Below, in pieces: positions 8,173 to 17,020 of a stretch of 64,000 nt of DNA. The DNA is from Gluconacetobacter takamatsuzukensis (GTDB lineage Bacteria > Pseudomonadota > Alphaproteobacteria > Acetobacterales > Acetobacteraceae). How positions within the stretch are numbered: position 1 is the first letter of the stretch; every line of letters begins with the position of its first letter. The stretch covers positions 124,001-188,000 of the forward strand of contig NZ_JABEQK010000002.1 in NCBI RefSeq assembly GCF_014174275.1, given 5' to 3'. Under the pieces are notes generated by a model. It was not told where the DNA came from. It worked only from the letters and a program-made list of their open reading frames with translations, and searched no databases. Position numbers and translations under genes: made by a program.

Positions 8173-8398
8173 CTACCTTTAATCTCCGCACATGTGCGGG
8201 TCCTGTGGGCTCGAGTGAGTCATACGACACACCCCTCTACGAAACGCCCCCCCAAAGGGGGGCGAGCGCACAGGACCAGGACCTGCGATCGGAAGCTCTT
8301 TCCTCGGCAACAAGAAACCCGGAAGCCGGTAGTGACGGAAAAATCCCACCACTGACGGTGGTCTCGCTTTGCGAGACCGGTATCTAGACCTCGGTTGG
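8161..8398 (-). ncRNA. Predicted retron msr-msd non-coding RNA
   Basis: The 211 bases between effector and RT are dense in secondary structure. Reading leftward they hold a perfect 8-bp hairpin (8360-8378), smaller stems, and a 15-bp stem with one mismatch formed by 8263-8277 and 8199-8213. The long stem encloses a further GC-rich hairpin (8245-8264), and a CCGCA/TGCGG palindrome follows. The ends can pair: 8381-8398 overlaps the effector stop and 8161-8177 overlaps the RT start, with short complementary blocks such as CCAAC/GTTGG and GAG/CTC. These are candidate a1/a2 arms, and the 8199-8277 stem is the likely msd. The exact ends and branch G are not determined. Confidence 0.7.
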
Positions 8399-9631
8399 AA
8401 CCCTCAACGCTTGAGGATAATACGGTTTTTCGTTTATGGGAAGTGTTCGAGCACTACGTTTTAGCTTCAAGGAACTCCGCATGAACTGATGTGCGCGATC
8501 CGTCAGTCTTCCTTCTTCTGTAAGAAACCCTCGTTCCTTACCGTCGCTATATGAGTCCAGTATCTCTGGAACACTGAGACCACTTTTTTCGGCGAGAGCG
8601 ACCTCTTGTCCTTTCCTCCAACGCCCTCGAATGGCTTTCAATATTACGATCATTCGAGCATCAGAGCCGATAATATCGCTAGGTAGATTCATTACATCTA
8701 AATTTAAGGCGTCTACTGCTCGTGAATTCTCTGTTTTTATACCAAAAGCAGGGGCCATATCCGGAGAAATGCCCCCAGTAAAGAGGGGCTGCCATTTTGG
8801 TGTGGATTCATGGAATATTAATGGCGCATTATTTGGAAAACGATACGAAAAAGCGATCAGGGCACCACCATCTTTGTATCCTAACGAACTACTTCCGCGC
8901 CCACTTCTTGGGCCATACCTACGTATGAGGTCTTTCCAGCGTTCTGCCAATTCAATATTGTGATATGTACTTATAGAAGGTGCAATGTGACTGACAAAAA
9001 CTTCTGGCTTACTCTTATGTGCTTCAATATTTTTGATTCCAGAAATTGTGGAGGCAGCAGCCACCACGCTGAACTCTATCCACTTTTTAGATCTCCATGC
9101 CTGAACGCTTGGTACATTTAAGAATTTATCAATCATTGAAATAACCCGACTTCCACTCCCGATAAAATCAGTCACTATTGTGATCATAGATACTTTATTT
9201 CTACGAATACGGTCAGGGCCAGGATTGTTAAGAAATATAGACCTAAATTTTTCTACGCCTTGAGAGATATGAAAAGCAGCAGGCCCCTCACTTCCAACAC
9301 GGGTTTTGCCTCGGATTGGATTGACCGCTTTAGGGCCAGTGTTACCGTATGCTCGCCTTCTTTCTCGATTATCACTATCTTTCGTTAATTTTGACTTGAA
9401 TATAAGTTTCTCTGCGAATTCACGTTCCGCATACAGACCAATTTTTTTTCGTGCGCCATGACGCGTTTGAGCTAAGCGTCGTAGTTGTTTTCTAATCTCT
9501 GAAGATACATCCTCTTCATTCATTAGTAATAACGCGTCAACAAGATCTATTGCTGCGCTTTGATCTGCGGGGGAAAACTGCTTTATCCATTGACGTGATG
9601 TAACTGCGGCAGAGAGGCGTGGCCTTTTCAT
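8384..9631 (-). CDS. Retron effector: phosphoribosyltransferase-like domain plus winged helix
   Basis: In the 415-residue product a PRTase-like core is visible. TIVTDFIGSGSR (151-162) resembles the PRPP-binding loop, preceded by hydrophobic beta-strand MITIV, and FPNNAPLIF with KWQPLFT (265-285) matches the conserved end of PRTase-like proteins of conflict systems. Residues 323-385 look like a winged helix (MIVILKAIRGRWRKG, LAEKSGLSVPEI, GFLTEEGRLTDRAH). Published retron classes include PRTase/winged-helix effectors, so a toxin or effector held in check by RT-msDNA is inferred. ATG 9631 is preferred because GAGGA lies 11 bases upstream; a TTG six codons earlier is possible. It is AT-rich like the RT. 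Confidence 0.7.
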   Translation of the reverse strand: MKRPRLSAAVTSRQWIKQFSPADQSAAIDLVDALLLMNEEDVSSEIRKQLRRLAQTRHGARKKIGLYAEREFAEKLIFKSKLTKDSDNRERRRAYGNTGPKAVNPIRGKTRVGSEGPAAFHISQGVEKFRSIFLNNPGPDRIRRNKVSMITIVTDFIGSGSRVISMIDKFLNVPSVQAWRSKKWIEFSVVAAASTISGIKNIEAHKSKPEVFVSHIAPSISTYHNIELAERWKDLIRRYGPRSGRGSSSLGYKDGGALIAFSYRFPNNAPLIFHESTPKWQPLFTGGISPDMAPAFGIKTENSRAVDALNLDVMNLPSDIIGSDARMIVILKAIRGRWRKGQEVALAEKSGLSVPEILDSYSDGKERGFLTEEGRLTDRAHQFMRSSLKLKRSARTLPINEKPYYPQALRVPTEV

Positions 9632-9680
9632 GTATTTAAATGTCCTCAATAATTTTTACGATCTCTAATTTATTTTAACC

Positions 9681-9711
9681 TAACCAAGAGCAGTAAGTCT
9701 GCTCTTGGTTA
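9681..9711. promoter_or_regulatory. Perfect 12-bp inverted repeat upstream of the retron effector
   Basis: TAACCAAGAGCA (9681-9692) pairs exactly with TGCTCTTGGTTA (9700-9711) across a 7-base loop, 50 bases upstream of the effector start. It could be an operator, for example for the effector's own winged helix, or a terminator isolating the island. No convincing -35/-10 pair was identified. Confidence 0.5.
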
Positions 9712-9835
9712 AATCACATTCTGGAACAGACCGTCCGTTTGCCCCCCAACTCCGACTTTTAATCATGCCGATCACAGTCCACCTCCAAGTCTGAATGGGA
9801 TTGTGTGCCGGGCCTTGGGGGATTAAGCCCCATTT

Positions 9836-10162
9836 ATGAGCACCAACGCACCTGCCTGCCCGCAATGCACTCTGGACGAGACGCATGTCGAGGGGACGAA
9901 TTATGTCTGCGACACCTGCGGTTATGAATGGCCGGCGGATATTGCCGACGTGGCCTCGGCCGACGATGTGGTTCGGGATGCCAATGGCGCGGTGTTGGCT
10001 GATGGCGACACGGTTGTTGTGGTCAAGGACCTGAAGGTAAAGGGGTCTTCGACGACGCTGAAGGTCGGGACCAAGATCAAGAATATCCGGTTGCGGGGCG
10101 GCGACCATGCGGTTGAGGCCGGCAGCTATATGCTCAAGGCCGAGTTTCTGCGGAAAGCGTAA
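9836..10162 (+). CDS. yjdM: PhnA/YjdM-family zinc-ribbon protein
   Basis: The 108-residue product matches the PhnA/YjdM family in full length: an N-terminal zinc ribbon with two CxxC pairs (CPQC, CDTC) followed by the PhnA domain (VVRDANGAVLADGDTVVVVK, then KVKGSS and KVGTKIKNIRL). The family was named for an association with phosphonate utilisation, but its members are not the phosphonoacetate hydrolase and their role is unclear. Its GC content is core-like, so it probably marks the right-hand edge outside the retron. It is convergent with lpd. Confidence 0.9.
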   Translation: MSTNAPACPQCTLDETHVEGTNYVCDTCGYEWPADIADVASADDVVRDANGAVLADGDTVVVVKDLKVKGSSTTLKVGTKIKNIRLRGGDHAVEAGSYMLKAEFLRKA

Positions 10163-10207
10163 AAGCGCGTCTCCGGAAGACGGAACCGCAACAGACCAGA
10201 ACCTTGA

Positions 10208-10262
10208 CGAATCGGGGTGCAGGGGTCCGCGACCCCTGCTGGGTTCGGGCAAAGCCCGAGCA
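10208..10262 (+). repeat. Dispersed repeat family R2, partial copy b
   Basis: CGAATCGGGGTGCAGGGG (10208-10225) is the exact reverse complement of 6588-6605, followed by GTCCGCGACCCC and a hairpin in GGGTTCGGGCAAAGCCCG. It lies between convergent yjdM and lpd. Confidence 0.65.
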
Positions 10263-10297
10263 CTTCCGCCCCCCACCCCGAAAAACAGACGCCCCAT

Positions 10298-10329
10298 AAA
10301 AAACGCCCGGCCACCGAAATGGCCGGGCG
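10298..10329 (-). terminator. Rho-independent terminator of the odh operon
   Basis: CGCCCGGCCA (10304-10313) pairs perfectly with TGGCCGGGCG (10320-10329) around a 6-base loop. On the minus strand the stem is followed by six T (10303-10298). It lies about 30 bases beyond the lpd stop codon. Confidence 0.85.
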
Positions 10330-10357
10330 CGTCAGGCGTTGAACCTGAACCGTGCGA

Positions 10358-12097
10358 TCAGATATGGATCGCGCGCTTTTCCACGTCCAGCGCCGCTTCC
10401 TTGACCGCTTCGCTCAGCGTCGGATGCGCGTGGCAGGTGCGGGCGATGTCTTCCGACGAGGCGCCGAATTCCATCGCCAGCGTGGCTTCGGCGATCAGTT
10501 CGCCGGCGCCGGGGCCGATGATGTGCACGCCCAGCACCTTGTCGGTGGTGGCGTCGGCCAGCACCTTCACGAAGCCGTCGGTCATGCCCATGGCGCGGGC
10601 GCGGCCGTTGGCGGTGAAGGGGAACTTGCCGGTCTTGTAGGTGACGCCAGCGCCCTTCAGCTCTTCCTCGGTGCGACCGACGGTCGCGACCTCGGGCCAG
10701 GTGTAAATGACGCCGGGGATGGCGTCGTAGTTCACATGGCCCGCCTGGCCGGCGAGGATTTCGGCGATGGCGACGCCTTCATCCTCGGCCTTGTGCGCCA
10801 GCATCGGGCCGGCGATGACGTCGCCGATCGCGTAGACGCCCGGCACGCTGGTCGCGTAATGGGCATCGGTCACGACGCGGCCGCGCTTGTCCAGCGCCAC
10901 GCCGGCCTCTTCCAGGCCCATGCCCTTGCTGGCGGCGGTGCGGCCGATGGCCAGCAGGACGATGTCGGCTTCCAGCGTCTCGGCGGTGCCGCCGGCGGCC
11001 GGCTCGACGGTCAGCGTCACGCCCTTGCCGGTCTTTTCGGCCTTGGTGACCTTGTGGCCCAGCTTCATCTGCAGGCCCTGCTTGGTCAGGATGCGCTGGA
11101 ACTGCTTGGCGATCTCGCCATCCGTGCCCGGCACCAGGCGGTCGAGATATTCGACCACCGTGACCTCGGCGCCCAGACGGTGCCACACGCTGCCCAGTTC
11201 CAGGCCGATCACGCCGCCGCCGATGACGACCAGCTTCTTCGGCACGGCCGACAGTTCGAGCGCGCCGGTCGAGGTGACGACGACCTTCTCGTCCACATCC
11301 ACGCCCGGCAGGCCGGCGCTGTCGCTGCCGCTGGCGATCACGATGTGCTTCGCCGTCACCGGCTTGCCGTCGACCGTGATGCGGCCGGTGCCTTCAAGCT
11401 TGCCGAAGCCCTTCAGCCACGTGACCTTGTTCTTCTTGAACAGGAACTCGACGCCCTTGACGTTGGCCTCGACCACCTCGGCCTTGCGGGCCATCATCCG
11501 CTTCAGATCCAGCTTGATGCTGTCGATCAGGATGCCGTGGCCCGCGTAATCATGGCCGGCGGCATGGAAGTTCTCGGACGATTGCAGCAGCGCCTTGGAG
11601 GGAATGCAGCCGACATTCAGGCAGGTGCCGCCCAGGGTCGCGCGCTTCTCGACGCAGGCAACCTTGAAGCCGAGCTGGGCCGCGCGGATGGCGCAGACAT
11701 AGCCGCCCGGGCCGGCACCGATGACGATGACGTCGTAATCGGTCTCGGCCGGGGGGGCGGCCGCCGGGGCGGCGGGGGCCGGAGCCGGGGCGGCCTTGGC
11801 TTCGGCGGGCTTCGCCGGAGCGGGCTTGGCGGCGGCAGGCTTCGCCGGGGCGACGCCGGCGCCTTCCTCGACGGTCGTCAGCACGGCGCCGACCGCGACT
11901 TCGTCACCCTCGGCGACGATATGCGCGCCCAGACGGCCGGCCGACGGGGCGGCGACCTCGACGCTGACCTTGTCGGTCTCCAGTTCCACGACCGGTTCGT
12001 CGGCGGCGACGCTGTCGCCCGGCTGCTTCAGCCACTTGCCGATCGTGGCCGTCGTCACGCTCTCGCCGAGAGTCGGCACCTTGATTTCAATGGTCAT
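10358..12097 (-). CDS. lpd: Dihydrolipoamide dehydrogenase (E3) with N-terminal lipoyl domain
   Basis: The 579-residue product is longer than a standard E3 of about 470 because a lipoyl domain is fused in front (residues 1-78, lipoyl Lys43 in ETDKVSVEV), joined by an Ala/Pro/Lys linker. The E3 part has the FAD motif [10 protein letters not shown] (123-132), the redox disulfide [12 protein letters not shown] (Cys159, Cys164), the NAD motif [13 protein letters not shown], and the C-terminal His-Glu pair in HPTLSE (His558, Glu563). It reoxidises dihydrolipoamide in the 2-oxoglutarate dehydrogenase complex. It is the third gene of odhA-odhB-lpd and ends at a strong terminator. The lipoyl domain is almost identical to that of OdhB. 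Confidence 0.95.
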   Translation of the reverse strand: MTIEIKVPTLGESVTTATIGKWLKQPGDSVAADEPVVELETDKVSVEVAAPSAGRLGAHIVAEGDEVAVGAVLTTVEEGAGVAPAKPAAAKPAPAKPAEAKAAPAPAPAAPAAAPPAETDYDVIVIGAGPGGYVCAIRAAQLGFKVACVEKRATLGGTCLNVGCIPSKALLQSSENFHAAGHDYAGHGILIDSIKLDLKRMMARKAEVVEANVKGVEFLFKKNKVTWLKGFGKLEGTGRITVDGKPVTAKHIVIASGSDSAGLPGVDVDEKVVVTSTGALELSAVPKKLVVIGGGVIGLELGSVWHRLGAEVTVVEYLDRLVPGTDGEIAKQFQRILTKQGLQMKLGHKVTKAEKTGKGVTLTVEPAAGGTAETLEADIVLLAIGRTAASKGMGLEEAGVALDKRGRVVTDAHYATSVPGVYAIGDVIAGPMLAHKAEDEGVAIAEILAGQAGHVNYDAIPGVIYTWPEVATVGRTEEELKGAGVTYKTGKFPFTANGRARAMGMTDGFVKVLADATTDKVLGVHIIGPGAGELIAEATLAMEFGASSEDIARTCHAHPTLSEAVKEAALDVEKRAIHI

Positions 12098-12169
12098 ATT
12101 CTTGTCCTGCGTTCGCTGCGTCGGGATGAATAGGCGGACCGGGCCGAAGACCCGGTCCGCCCCGGCGCA

Positions 12170-13426
12170 TCAGACCTCGAGCAGCAGACGACGCGGGTCT
12201 TCCACGTTCTGCTTCACGCGCACCAGGAAGCTGACGGCTTCCTTGCCGTCGACGATGCGGTGATCGTAGGTCAGGGCGATATACATCATCGGCCGGATCA
12301 CGACCTGGCCGTTCACGGCCATCGGACGGTCCACGATGGCATGCATGCCAAGGATGGCCGACTGTGGCGCGTTGATGATCGGGGTCGACATCAGCGAGCC
12401 ATAGATGCCGCCGTTGGTGATCGAGAACGTGCCGCCCGACAGTTCGTCCAGCTTCAGCGACCCGTCGCGCGCGCGCTTGCCGAAGCCGGCGATAGCGCTC
12501 TCGATCCCGGCGAAGCTCAGCTTCTCCGCATCGCGGATCACCGGCACGACCAGCCCGTTGGGACCGCCGACCGCGATGCCGAGATTGACGAATTCCCGAT
12601 AGATGATGTCGTCGCCGTCGATTTCGGCGTTGACGGCCGGGAATTCCTTCAGCGCCGCCATCACCGCCTTCGCGAAGATCGACATGAAGCCCAGCTTGGT
12701 GCCGCCATGCTTCTTCTCGAAAACGTCGCGATATTCGGCGCGCAGTTCCTTCACCGCCGTCATGTCCACCTCGTTGAAGGTGGTCAGCAGGGCGGCGGTG
12801 TTCTGCGCATCCTTCAGGCGGCGGGCGATGGTCCGGCGCAGGCGGGTCATCTTCACCCGCTCCTCGCGCGGGTCGTCGGTGCGCGGCGTGGCGGGGGCCG
12901 GGGCGGCCTTGGCCACCGGCGGCTGCGCCAGGAACGACAGCACGTCGCCCTTGGTCACGCGGCCGTCCTTGCCGGTGCCGGTGCCGATCTCGGCGGTCGT
13001 CAGGCCCTTTTCGGCCATCATCTTCTGCGCCGACGGCATCGGGGCATGGGCCGCGCCCTGGGCCGCGACGTCGGACGGCGGGGTGGCGGGACGCGCGACC
13101 GGGCCGGCGGCGACCGGCTGGGCCTGGACGCCGGCCGGGGCTTTCGGGGCCTCGGGGGCCTTGGCGGGCGCCGCCTTGGGGGCGCCGCTGCCGGCCTCGA
13201 CCGATGCCAGGATGGTCCCGACCTCGACTTCGGCGCCTTCGGCGACGAGCTGCGGACCCAGCACGCCGGCTTCGGGTGCTGCGACCTCGACGCTGACCTT
13301 GTCGGTCTCCAGCTCCACCACCGGTTCGTCGGCGGCGACGCTGTCACCCGGCTTCTTCAGCCACTTGGCAATCGTGGCGGTCGTCACGCTCTCGCCCAGT
13401 GTCGGGACCTTGATCTCGGCAGACAT
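12170..13426 (-). CDS. odhB: 2-oxoglutarate dehydrogenase E2 (dihydrolipoyl succinyltransferase)
   Basis: The 418-residue product has the three E2 domains in order: lipoyl domain (1-78, Lys43), a peripheral subunit-binding domain around [19 protein letters not shown], and the acyltransferase core ending in the active-site motif DHRIVDG (His389, Asp393) and RLLLEV. It transfers succinyl groups from the lipoyl arm to CoA. ATG 13426 ([10 protein letters not shown]) is chosen because it matches the family start; a second ATG lies four codons upstream. It is preceded by odhA with a 178-base spacer and followed by lpd after 72 bases. Confidence 0.96.
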   Translation of the reverse strand: MSAEIKVPTLGESVTTATIAKWLKKPGDSVAADEPVVELETDKVSVEVAAPEAGVLGPQLVAEGAEVEVGTILASVEAGSGAPKAAPAKAPEAPKAPAGVQAQPVAAGPVARPATPPSDVAAQGAAHAPMPSAQKMMAEKGLTTAEIGTGTGKDGRVTKGDVLSFLAQPPVAKAAPAPATPRTDDPREERVKMTRLRRTIARRLKDAQNTAALLTTFNEVDMTAVKELRAEYRDVFEKKHGGTKLGFMSIFAKAVMAALKEFPAVNAEIDGDDIIYREFVNLGIAVGGPNGLVVPVIRDAEKLSFAGIESAIAGFGKRARDGSLKLDELSGGTFSITNGGIYGSLMSTPIINAPQSAILGMHAIVDRPMAVNGQVVIRPMMYIALTYDHRIVDGKEAVSFLVRVKQNVEDPRRLLLEV

Positions 13427-13604
13427 CTTTCTTTCCATTCCCTCTGCCGGTCAGATCCGCGTGCTGGAACGGGGCCCGATGGTCCGCGCCCCCACCCGTC
13501 GTCTGCCGGCTTGTGTATTCTCAACATAACCAGACCGAAGCCGGCGCGAAAAGACCGCGCCGGCCCCGCTTCGCATGTCCCGGCCCGCCGGCCGGGACCC
13601 ACCC

Positions 13605-16472
13605 TCAGGCCACGCCCAGCGCGCTGGCGACCAGGGCCGCCTGTTCGCTGGCATGGACGCGGGCCAGGCCCGTGGCCGGGCTGGCGGCCGCGACACGGCC
13701 GACATAGGTCGGACGCCCGCCCTTGCGGCCGGCCTTGCCCATCACGCCCTCGATCAGGCGATCGACGAAGGTCCATCCCCCCATGTTCTCGGGCTCTTCC
13801 TGGCACCAGATCACCTGGGCCTTGGGATACAGCGCCAGCTGTTCGGCCAGCAGCTTTTCCGGGAAGGGATAGAACTGCTCCAGCCGCAGAATCGCGACCT
13901 TGTCCAGCGCGCGCTCGCGCCGCTCGGCCAGCAGGTCGTAATAGACCTTGCCCGAGCAGATCACGACCCGCTCCACCTTGTCGCCCGACGCGATCGGATC
14001 GATCTCGCCGATCACGGGGCGGAAGGTGGTGCCCGACGCGAATTCCTCGAGGTTGGACACCGCGAGACGATGACGCAGCAGCGATTTCGGCGTCATGATG
14101 ACCAGCGGCTTGCGGTAGTCCATCTTGAGCTGGCGGCGCAGGGCGTGGAAATAGTTCGCCGGCGTGGTGATGTTGCACACCCGCATGTTGTTCTCGGCGC
14201 AGAGCTGGAGGTAGCGCTCCAGGCGGGCCGAGGAATGTTCCGGCCCTTGGCCTTCGTAGCCGTGCGGCAGCAGCAGCACCAGGCCCGACATGCGCAGCCA
14301 CTTGGTTTCGCCCGACGCGATGAACTGGTCGATGATGACCTGCGCACCGTTGGCGAAATCGCCGAACTGGCCTTCCCACAGCACCAGCGCGTTCGGGTCG
14401 GCCAGCGAGTAGCCATATTCGAAGCCCAGCACGCCGAATTCGGACAGCAGCGAGTTATAGACCTCGAACACGCCCTGCGCCGGGTCGATATTGTTCAGCG
14501 GCGCATAGGTGTTCTGGTTGACCTGGTCGATCAGCACCGCATGACGCTGGCTGAACGTGCCGCGCTGGCAATCCTCGCCCGACAGGCGGACGCGATGCTT
14601 CTCCAGCAGCAGCGAGCCGAAGCCCAGGGCCTCGCCCGTCGCCCAGTCGATGCCTTCGCCGGTCTGGAACATCGTCGCCTTGGCCTTGAGCTGGCGCACG
14701 ATCTTCGGGTTGACGTTGAAATCGGCCGGCGCCGTGCTGATGGCGGCACCGATCTTGCGCAGCGTCTCGACCGAAATGCCGGTCGCGGGCTCGGCGCCCA
14801 CCGCGCCCACCGGCGGCGGCTTCAGGCCCGTCCAAGCACCTTCCAGCCAGTCGGCCTTGTTGGGCTTGTAGGTCTGCGCGGCCTGGTAGGCCTCTTCCAG
14901 CTTGTTGTGGAACGCATCCCACTGCGCCGTGGCGTCGGCCTCGCTGACCACGCCCTCGCGCGCCAGGCGGTCGGCATACAGGGTGCGCACCGTCGGACGG
15001 GCGGCGATGGCCTTGTACATCGTCGGCTGGGTGAAGGACGGCTCGTCGGATTCGTTATGGCCGTGGCGGCGATAGCCGACGATGTCCAGCACGATGTCGG
15101 TGGCGAATTTCTGGCGGAAATCGGCCGCCAGACGCGCGCAATAGATCACGGCCTCGGGCTCGTCGCCATTGACGTGCAGGATCGGCGCCTGCACCGCCTT
15201 GGCGACGTCGGTGCAGTACAGGCCGGAGAACGCATGGGCCGAGACGGTGGTGAAGCCGATCTGGTTGTTCACCACGATATGGACCGTGCCGCCGGTGCGA
15301 TAGCCGATCAGCTGCGACATCGCCATGGTCTCGTAGACCAGGCCCTGGCCCGCGAAGGCGGCATCGCCGTGCATCAGCACCGCCATGTGGCGGCTGCGCG
15401 CATGCGGGTCGTCATCGTCCTGCGTGGCGCGCACCTTGCCGATCACCACCGGATCGACGGCTTCCAGGTGCGACGGGTTGGGCTGCAGCGAGATATGGAC
15501 CGGGTTGCCGTCGATATCCACGTCGGTCGAGGTGCCGAGATGGTATTTGACGTCGCCCGAGCCCTGCACGTCGTCCGGCTTGAACGAGGCACCGGCGAAT
15601 TCGCTGAAGATGGCCGTGTAGGGCTTGCGCACGATGTTGACCAGCGTGTTCAGGCGCCCGCGATGCGGCATGCCGATGGCCACCGTGCGCACGCCGTCCT
15701 TGGCCACCTGGTCGATCAGCGCGTGCAGCGCCGGAATGGTGACGTCCTCGCCCTCCAGGCCGAACCGCTTGGTGCCGACATAGCGCTTCTGACAGAACGA
15801 CTCGAAACCCTCGGCCTCCGTCAGATGATGCAGGATCAGCTTCTTTTCTTCGGCCGAGGCCCCGGCGCGCCAGTTGTCGCCTTCCAGCCGCTGCTGCAGC
15901 CAGTTGCGCTGCTCGGGGTCCTGCACATGCATGTATTCCGAGCCGATGGGCCCGCAATAGACGGCGCGCAGCGCGTCCAGCACCTGGTTGATCGTCGCGG
16001 TCTGCTTGCCGATCAGGTTGCTGACGATCTTGCCCAGATAGATCGGCCGGTCGAGATCCTTCGGGCCGAACCCGTAGGTTGCCGGGTCCAGATCGGTATG
16101 GGGCTTGGGCACCTGCAGCCCCAGCGGGTCCAGCCGGGCTTCCAGGTGGCCGCGCACGCGATAGGCACGGATCAGCTGCGTCGCGCGCAGGCTGTCGTCG
16201 GCCGCCGCGTTCAGGCTCTCCGCCGAGACGGGCGCGCCCTTCGCCGGGGCCGCCACGACGTCGCCGCCATCGATGCTGGACGGGCGCGGCGCCCACGAGG
16301 CACCCTCCGCGTCATGCAGGATCGCAGCGCCTTCCTCGTCCATCGCCGAGAACAGCGATGCGAAAGAAGGATCGACGCTGCCGGGATCCGACGCCCAGCG
16401 AGCATACAGGTCGGCCAGATAGGCCGTGTTGGCTCCGCTGAACGCGGTCGACAGGATATCTACGCCCGCCAT
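13605..16472 (-). CDS. odhA: 2-oxoglutarate dehydrogenase E1 component
   Basis: The 955-residue product is the thiamine-diphosphate-dependent E1 that decarboxylates 2-oxoglutarate. Features include the N-terminal E1 segment (LYARWASDPGSVDPSF), the HRGRLNTLVN loop, the TPP-binding region GDAAFAGQGLVYET to VNNQIGFTT (about 365-405), and the C-terminal transketolase-type pyrimidine-binding half with QFGDFANGAQVIIDQF and CQEEPENMGGW. The start ATG 16472 follows AGGAG. It is first in the operon with odhB and lpd. Its presence shows a complete oxidative TCA branch, which is absent from some acetic acid bacteria. Confidence 0.97.
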   Translation of the reverse strand: MAGVDILSTAFSGANTAYLADLYARWASDPGSVDPSFASLFSAMDEEGAAILHDAEGASWAPRPSSIDGGDVVAAPAKGAPVSAESLNAAADDSLRATQLIRAYRVRGHLEARLDPLGLQVPKPHTDLDPATYGFGPKDLDRPIYLGKIVSNLIGKQTATINQVLDALRAVYCGPIGSEYMHVQDPEQRNWLQQRLEGDNWRAGASAEEKKLILHHLTEAEGFESFCQKRYVGTKRFGLEGEDVTIPALHALIDQVAKDGVRTVAIGMPHRGRLNTLVNIVRKPYTAIFSEFAGASFKPDDVQGSGDVKYHLGTSTDVDIDGNPVHISLQPNPSHLEAVDPVVIGKVRATQDDDDPHARSRHMAVLMHGDAAFAGQGLVYETMAMSQLIGYRTGGTVHIVVNNQIGFTTVSAHAFSGLYCTDVAKAVQAPILHVNGDEPEAVIYCARLAADFRQKFATDIVLDIVGYRRHGHNESDEPSFTQPTMYKAIAARPTVRTLYADRLAREGVVSEADATAQWDAFHNKLEEAYQAAQTYKPNKADWLEGAWTGLKPPPVGAVGAEPATGISVETLRKIGAAISTAPADFNVNPKIVRQLKAKATMFQTGEGIDWATGEALGFGSLLLEKHRVRLSGEDCQRGTFSQRHAVLIDQVNQNTYAPLNNIDPAQGVFEVYNSLLSEFGVLGFEYGYSLADPNALVLWEGQFGDFANGAQVIIDQFIASGETKWLRMSGLVLLLPHGYEGQGPEHSSARLERYLQLCAENNMRVCNITTPANYFHALRRQLKMDYRKPLVIMTPKSLLRHRLAVSNLEEFASGTTFRPVIGEIDPIASGDKVERVVICSGKVYYDLLAERRERALDKVAILRLEQFYPFPEKLLAEQLALYPKAQVIWCQEEPENMGGWTFVDRLIEGVMGKAGRKGGRPTYVGRVAAASPATGLARVHASEQAALVASALGVA

Positions 16473-17020
16473 CTTGAAGACATCTCCTCGTTCATGACCT
16501 GACCGGCCACGTCATTATCCGGACCCGGGCCATTTCCGCCGATCGCGACGGAATACCGGCCCCTGCCGTTTATCGTCTCAACCCTAGCGCCACCTTTGGC
16601 CATCCGCCGCCATCTTTCGCCACGGGCAGGATTGCTTCGCACGCATACTCACCTTTCCGTTTCCACCTGCTCGCGCAGCCTGGCACGGAACCGGCAACCA
16701 GACGCACGGCACACCGAACAGCGACCGAACCGGCGGACGACCCGAAGGGCCCTGCCATACCCAAGCAAAGAGCGAACCACTTGCCTACCGCCGCACCGCT
16801 CACACCACCGCCATATGCGTCACGATACCGTGACAGAAGGGAACGCCCGCCTCGCAGCCCAAACCGCCCCCGCCGCCACATGCACGCCCGGCGCGCACGC
16901 CCCCGCAGGGCGCCGGCCGCATCCTGCGCCGCACGGTCGGACATGATGAAAAGAAAGGCAGGCACTGCATGCATTTTGACAGGCCGGCCGCATCCCGCCC
17001 GATCGGCCGGGCCCGATCGA
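16473..17020. other. 548-base leader region upstream of odhA; no gene seen
   Basis: The region holds no open frame with recognisable protein features. It should contain the odhA promoter and leader. A dyad GTCACG-ATAC-CGTGAC occurs at 16819-16834 and could be a regulator site. A TTGACA at 16976-16981 faces away from odhA. I found no convincing promoter pair and no terminator for zapE. Confidence 0.5.

Noticed and set aside
13575-16502. 975-codon plus-strand frame opposite odhA
   Set aside because: It is an antisense shadow with no signatures; odhA on the minus strand is certain.
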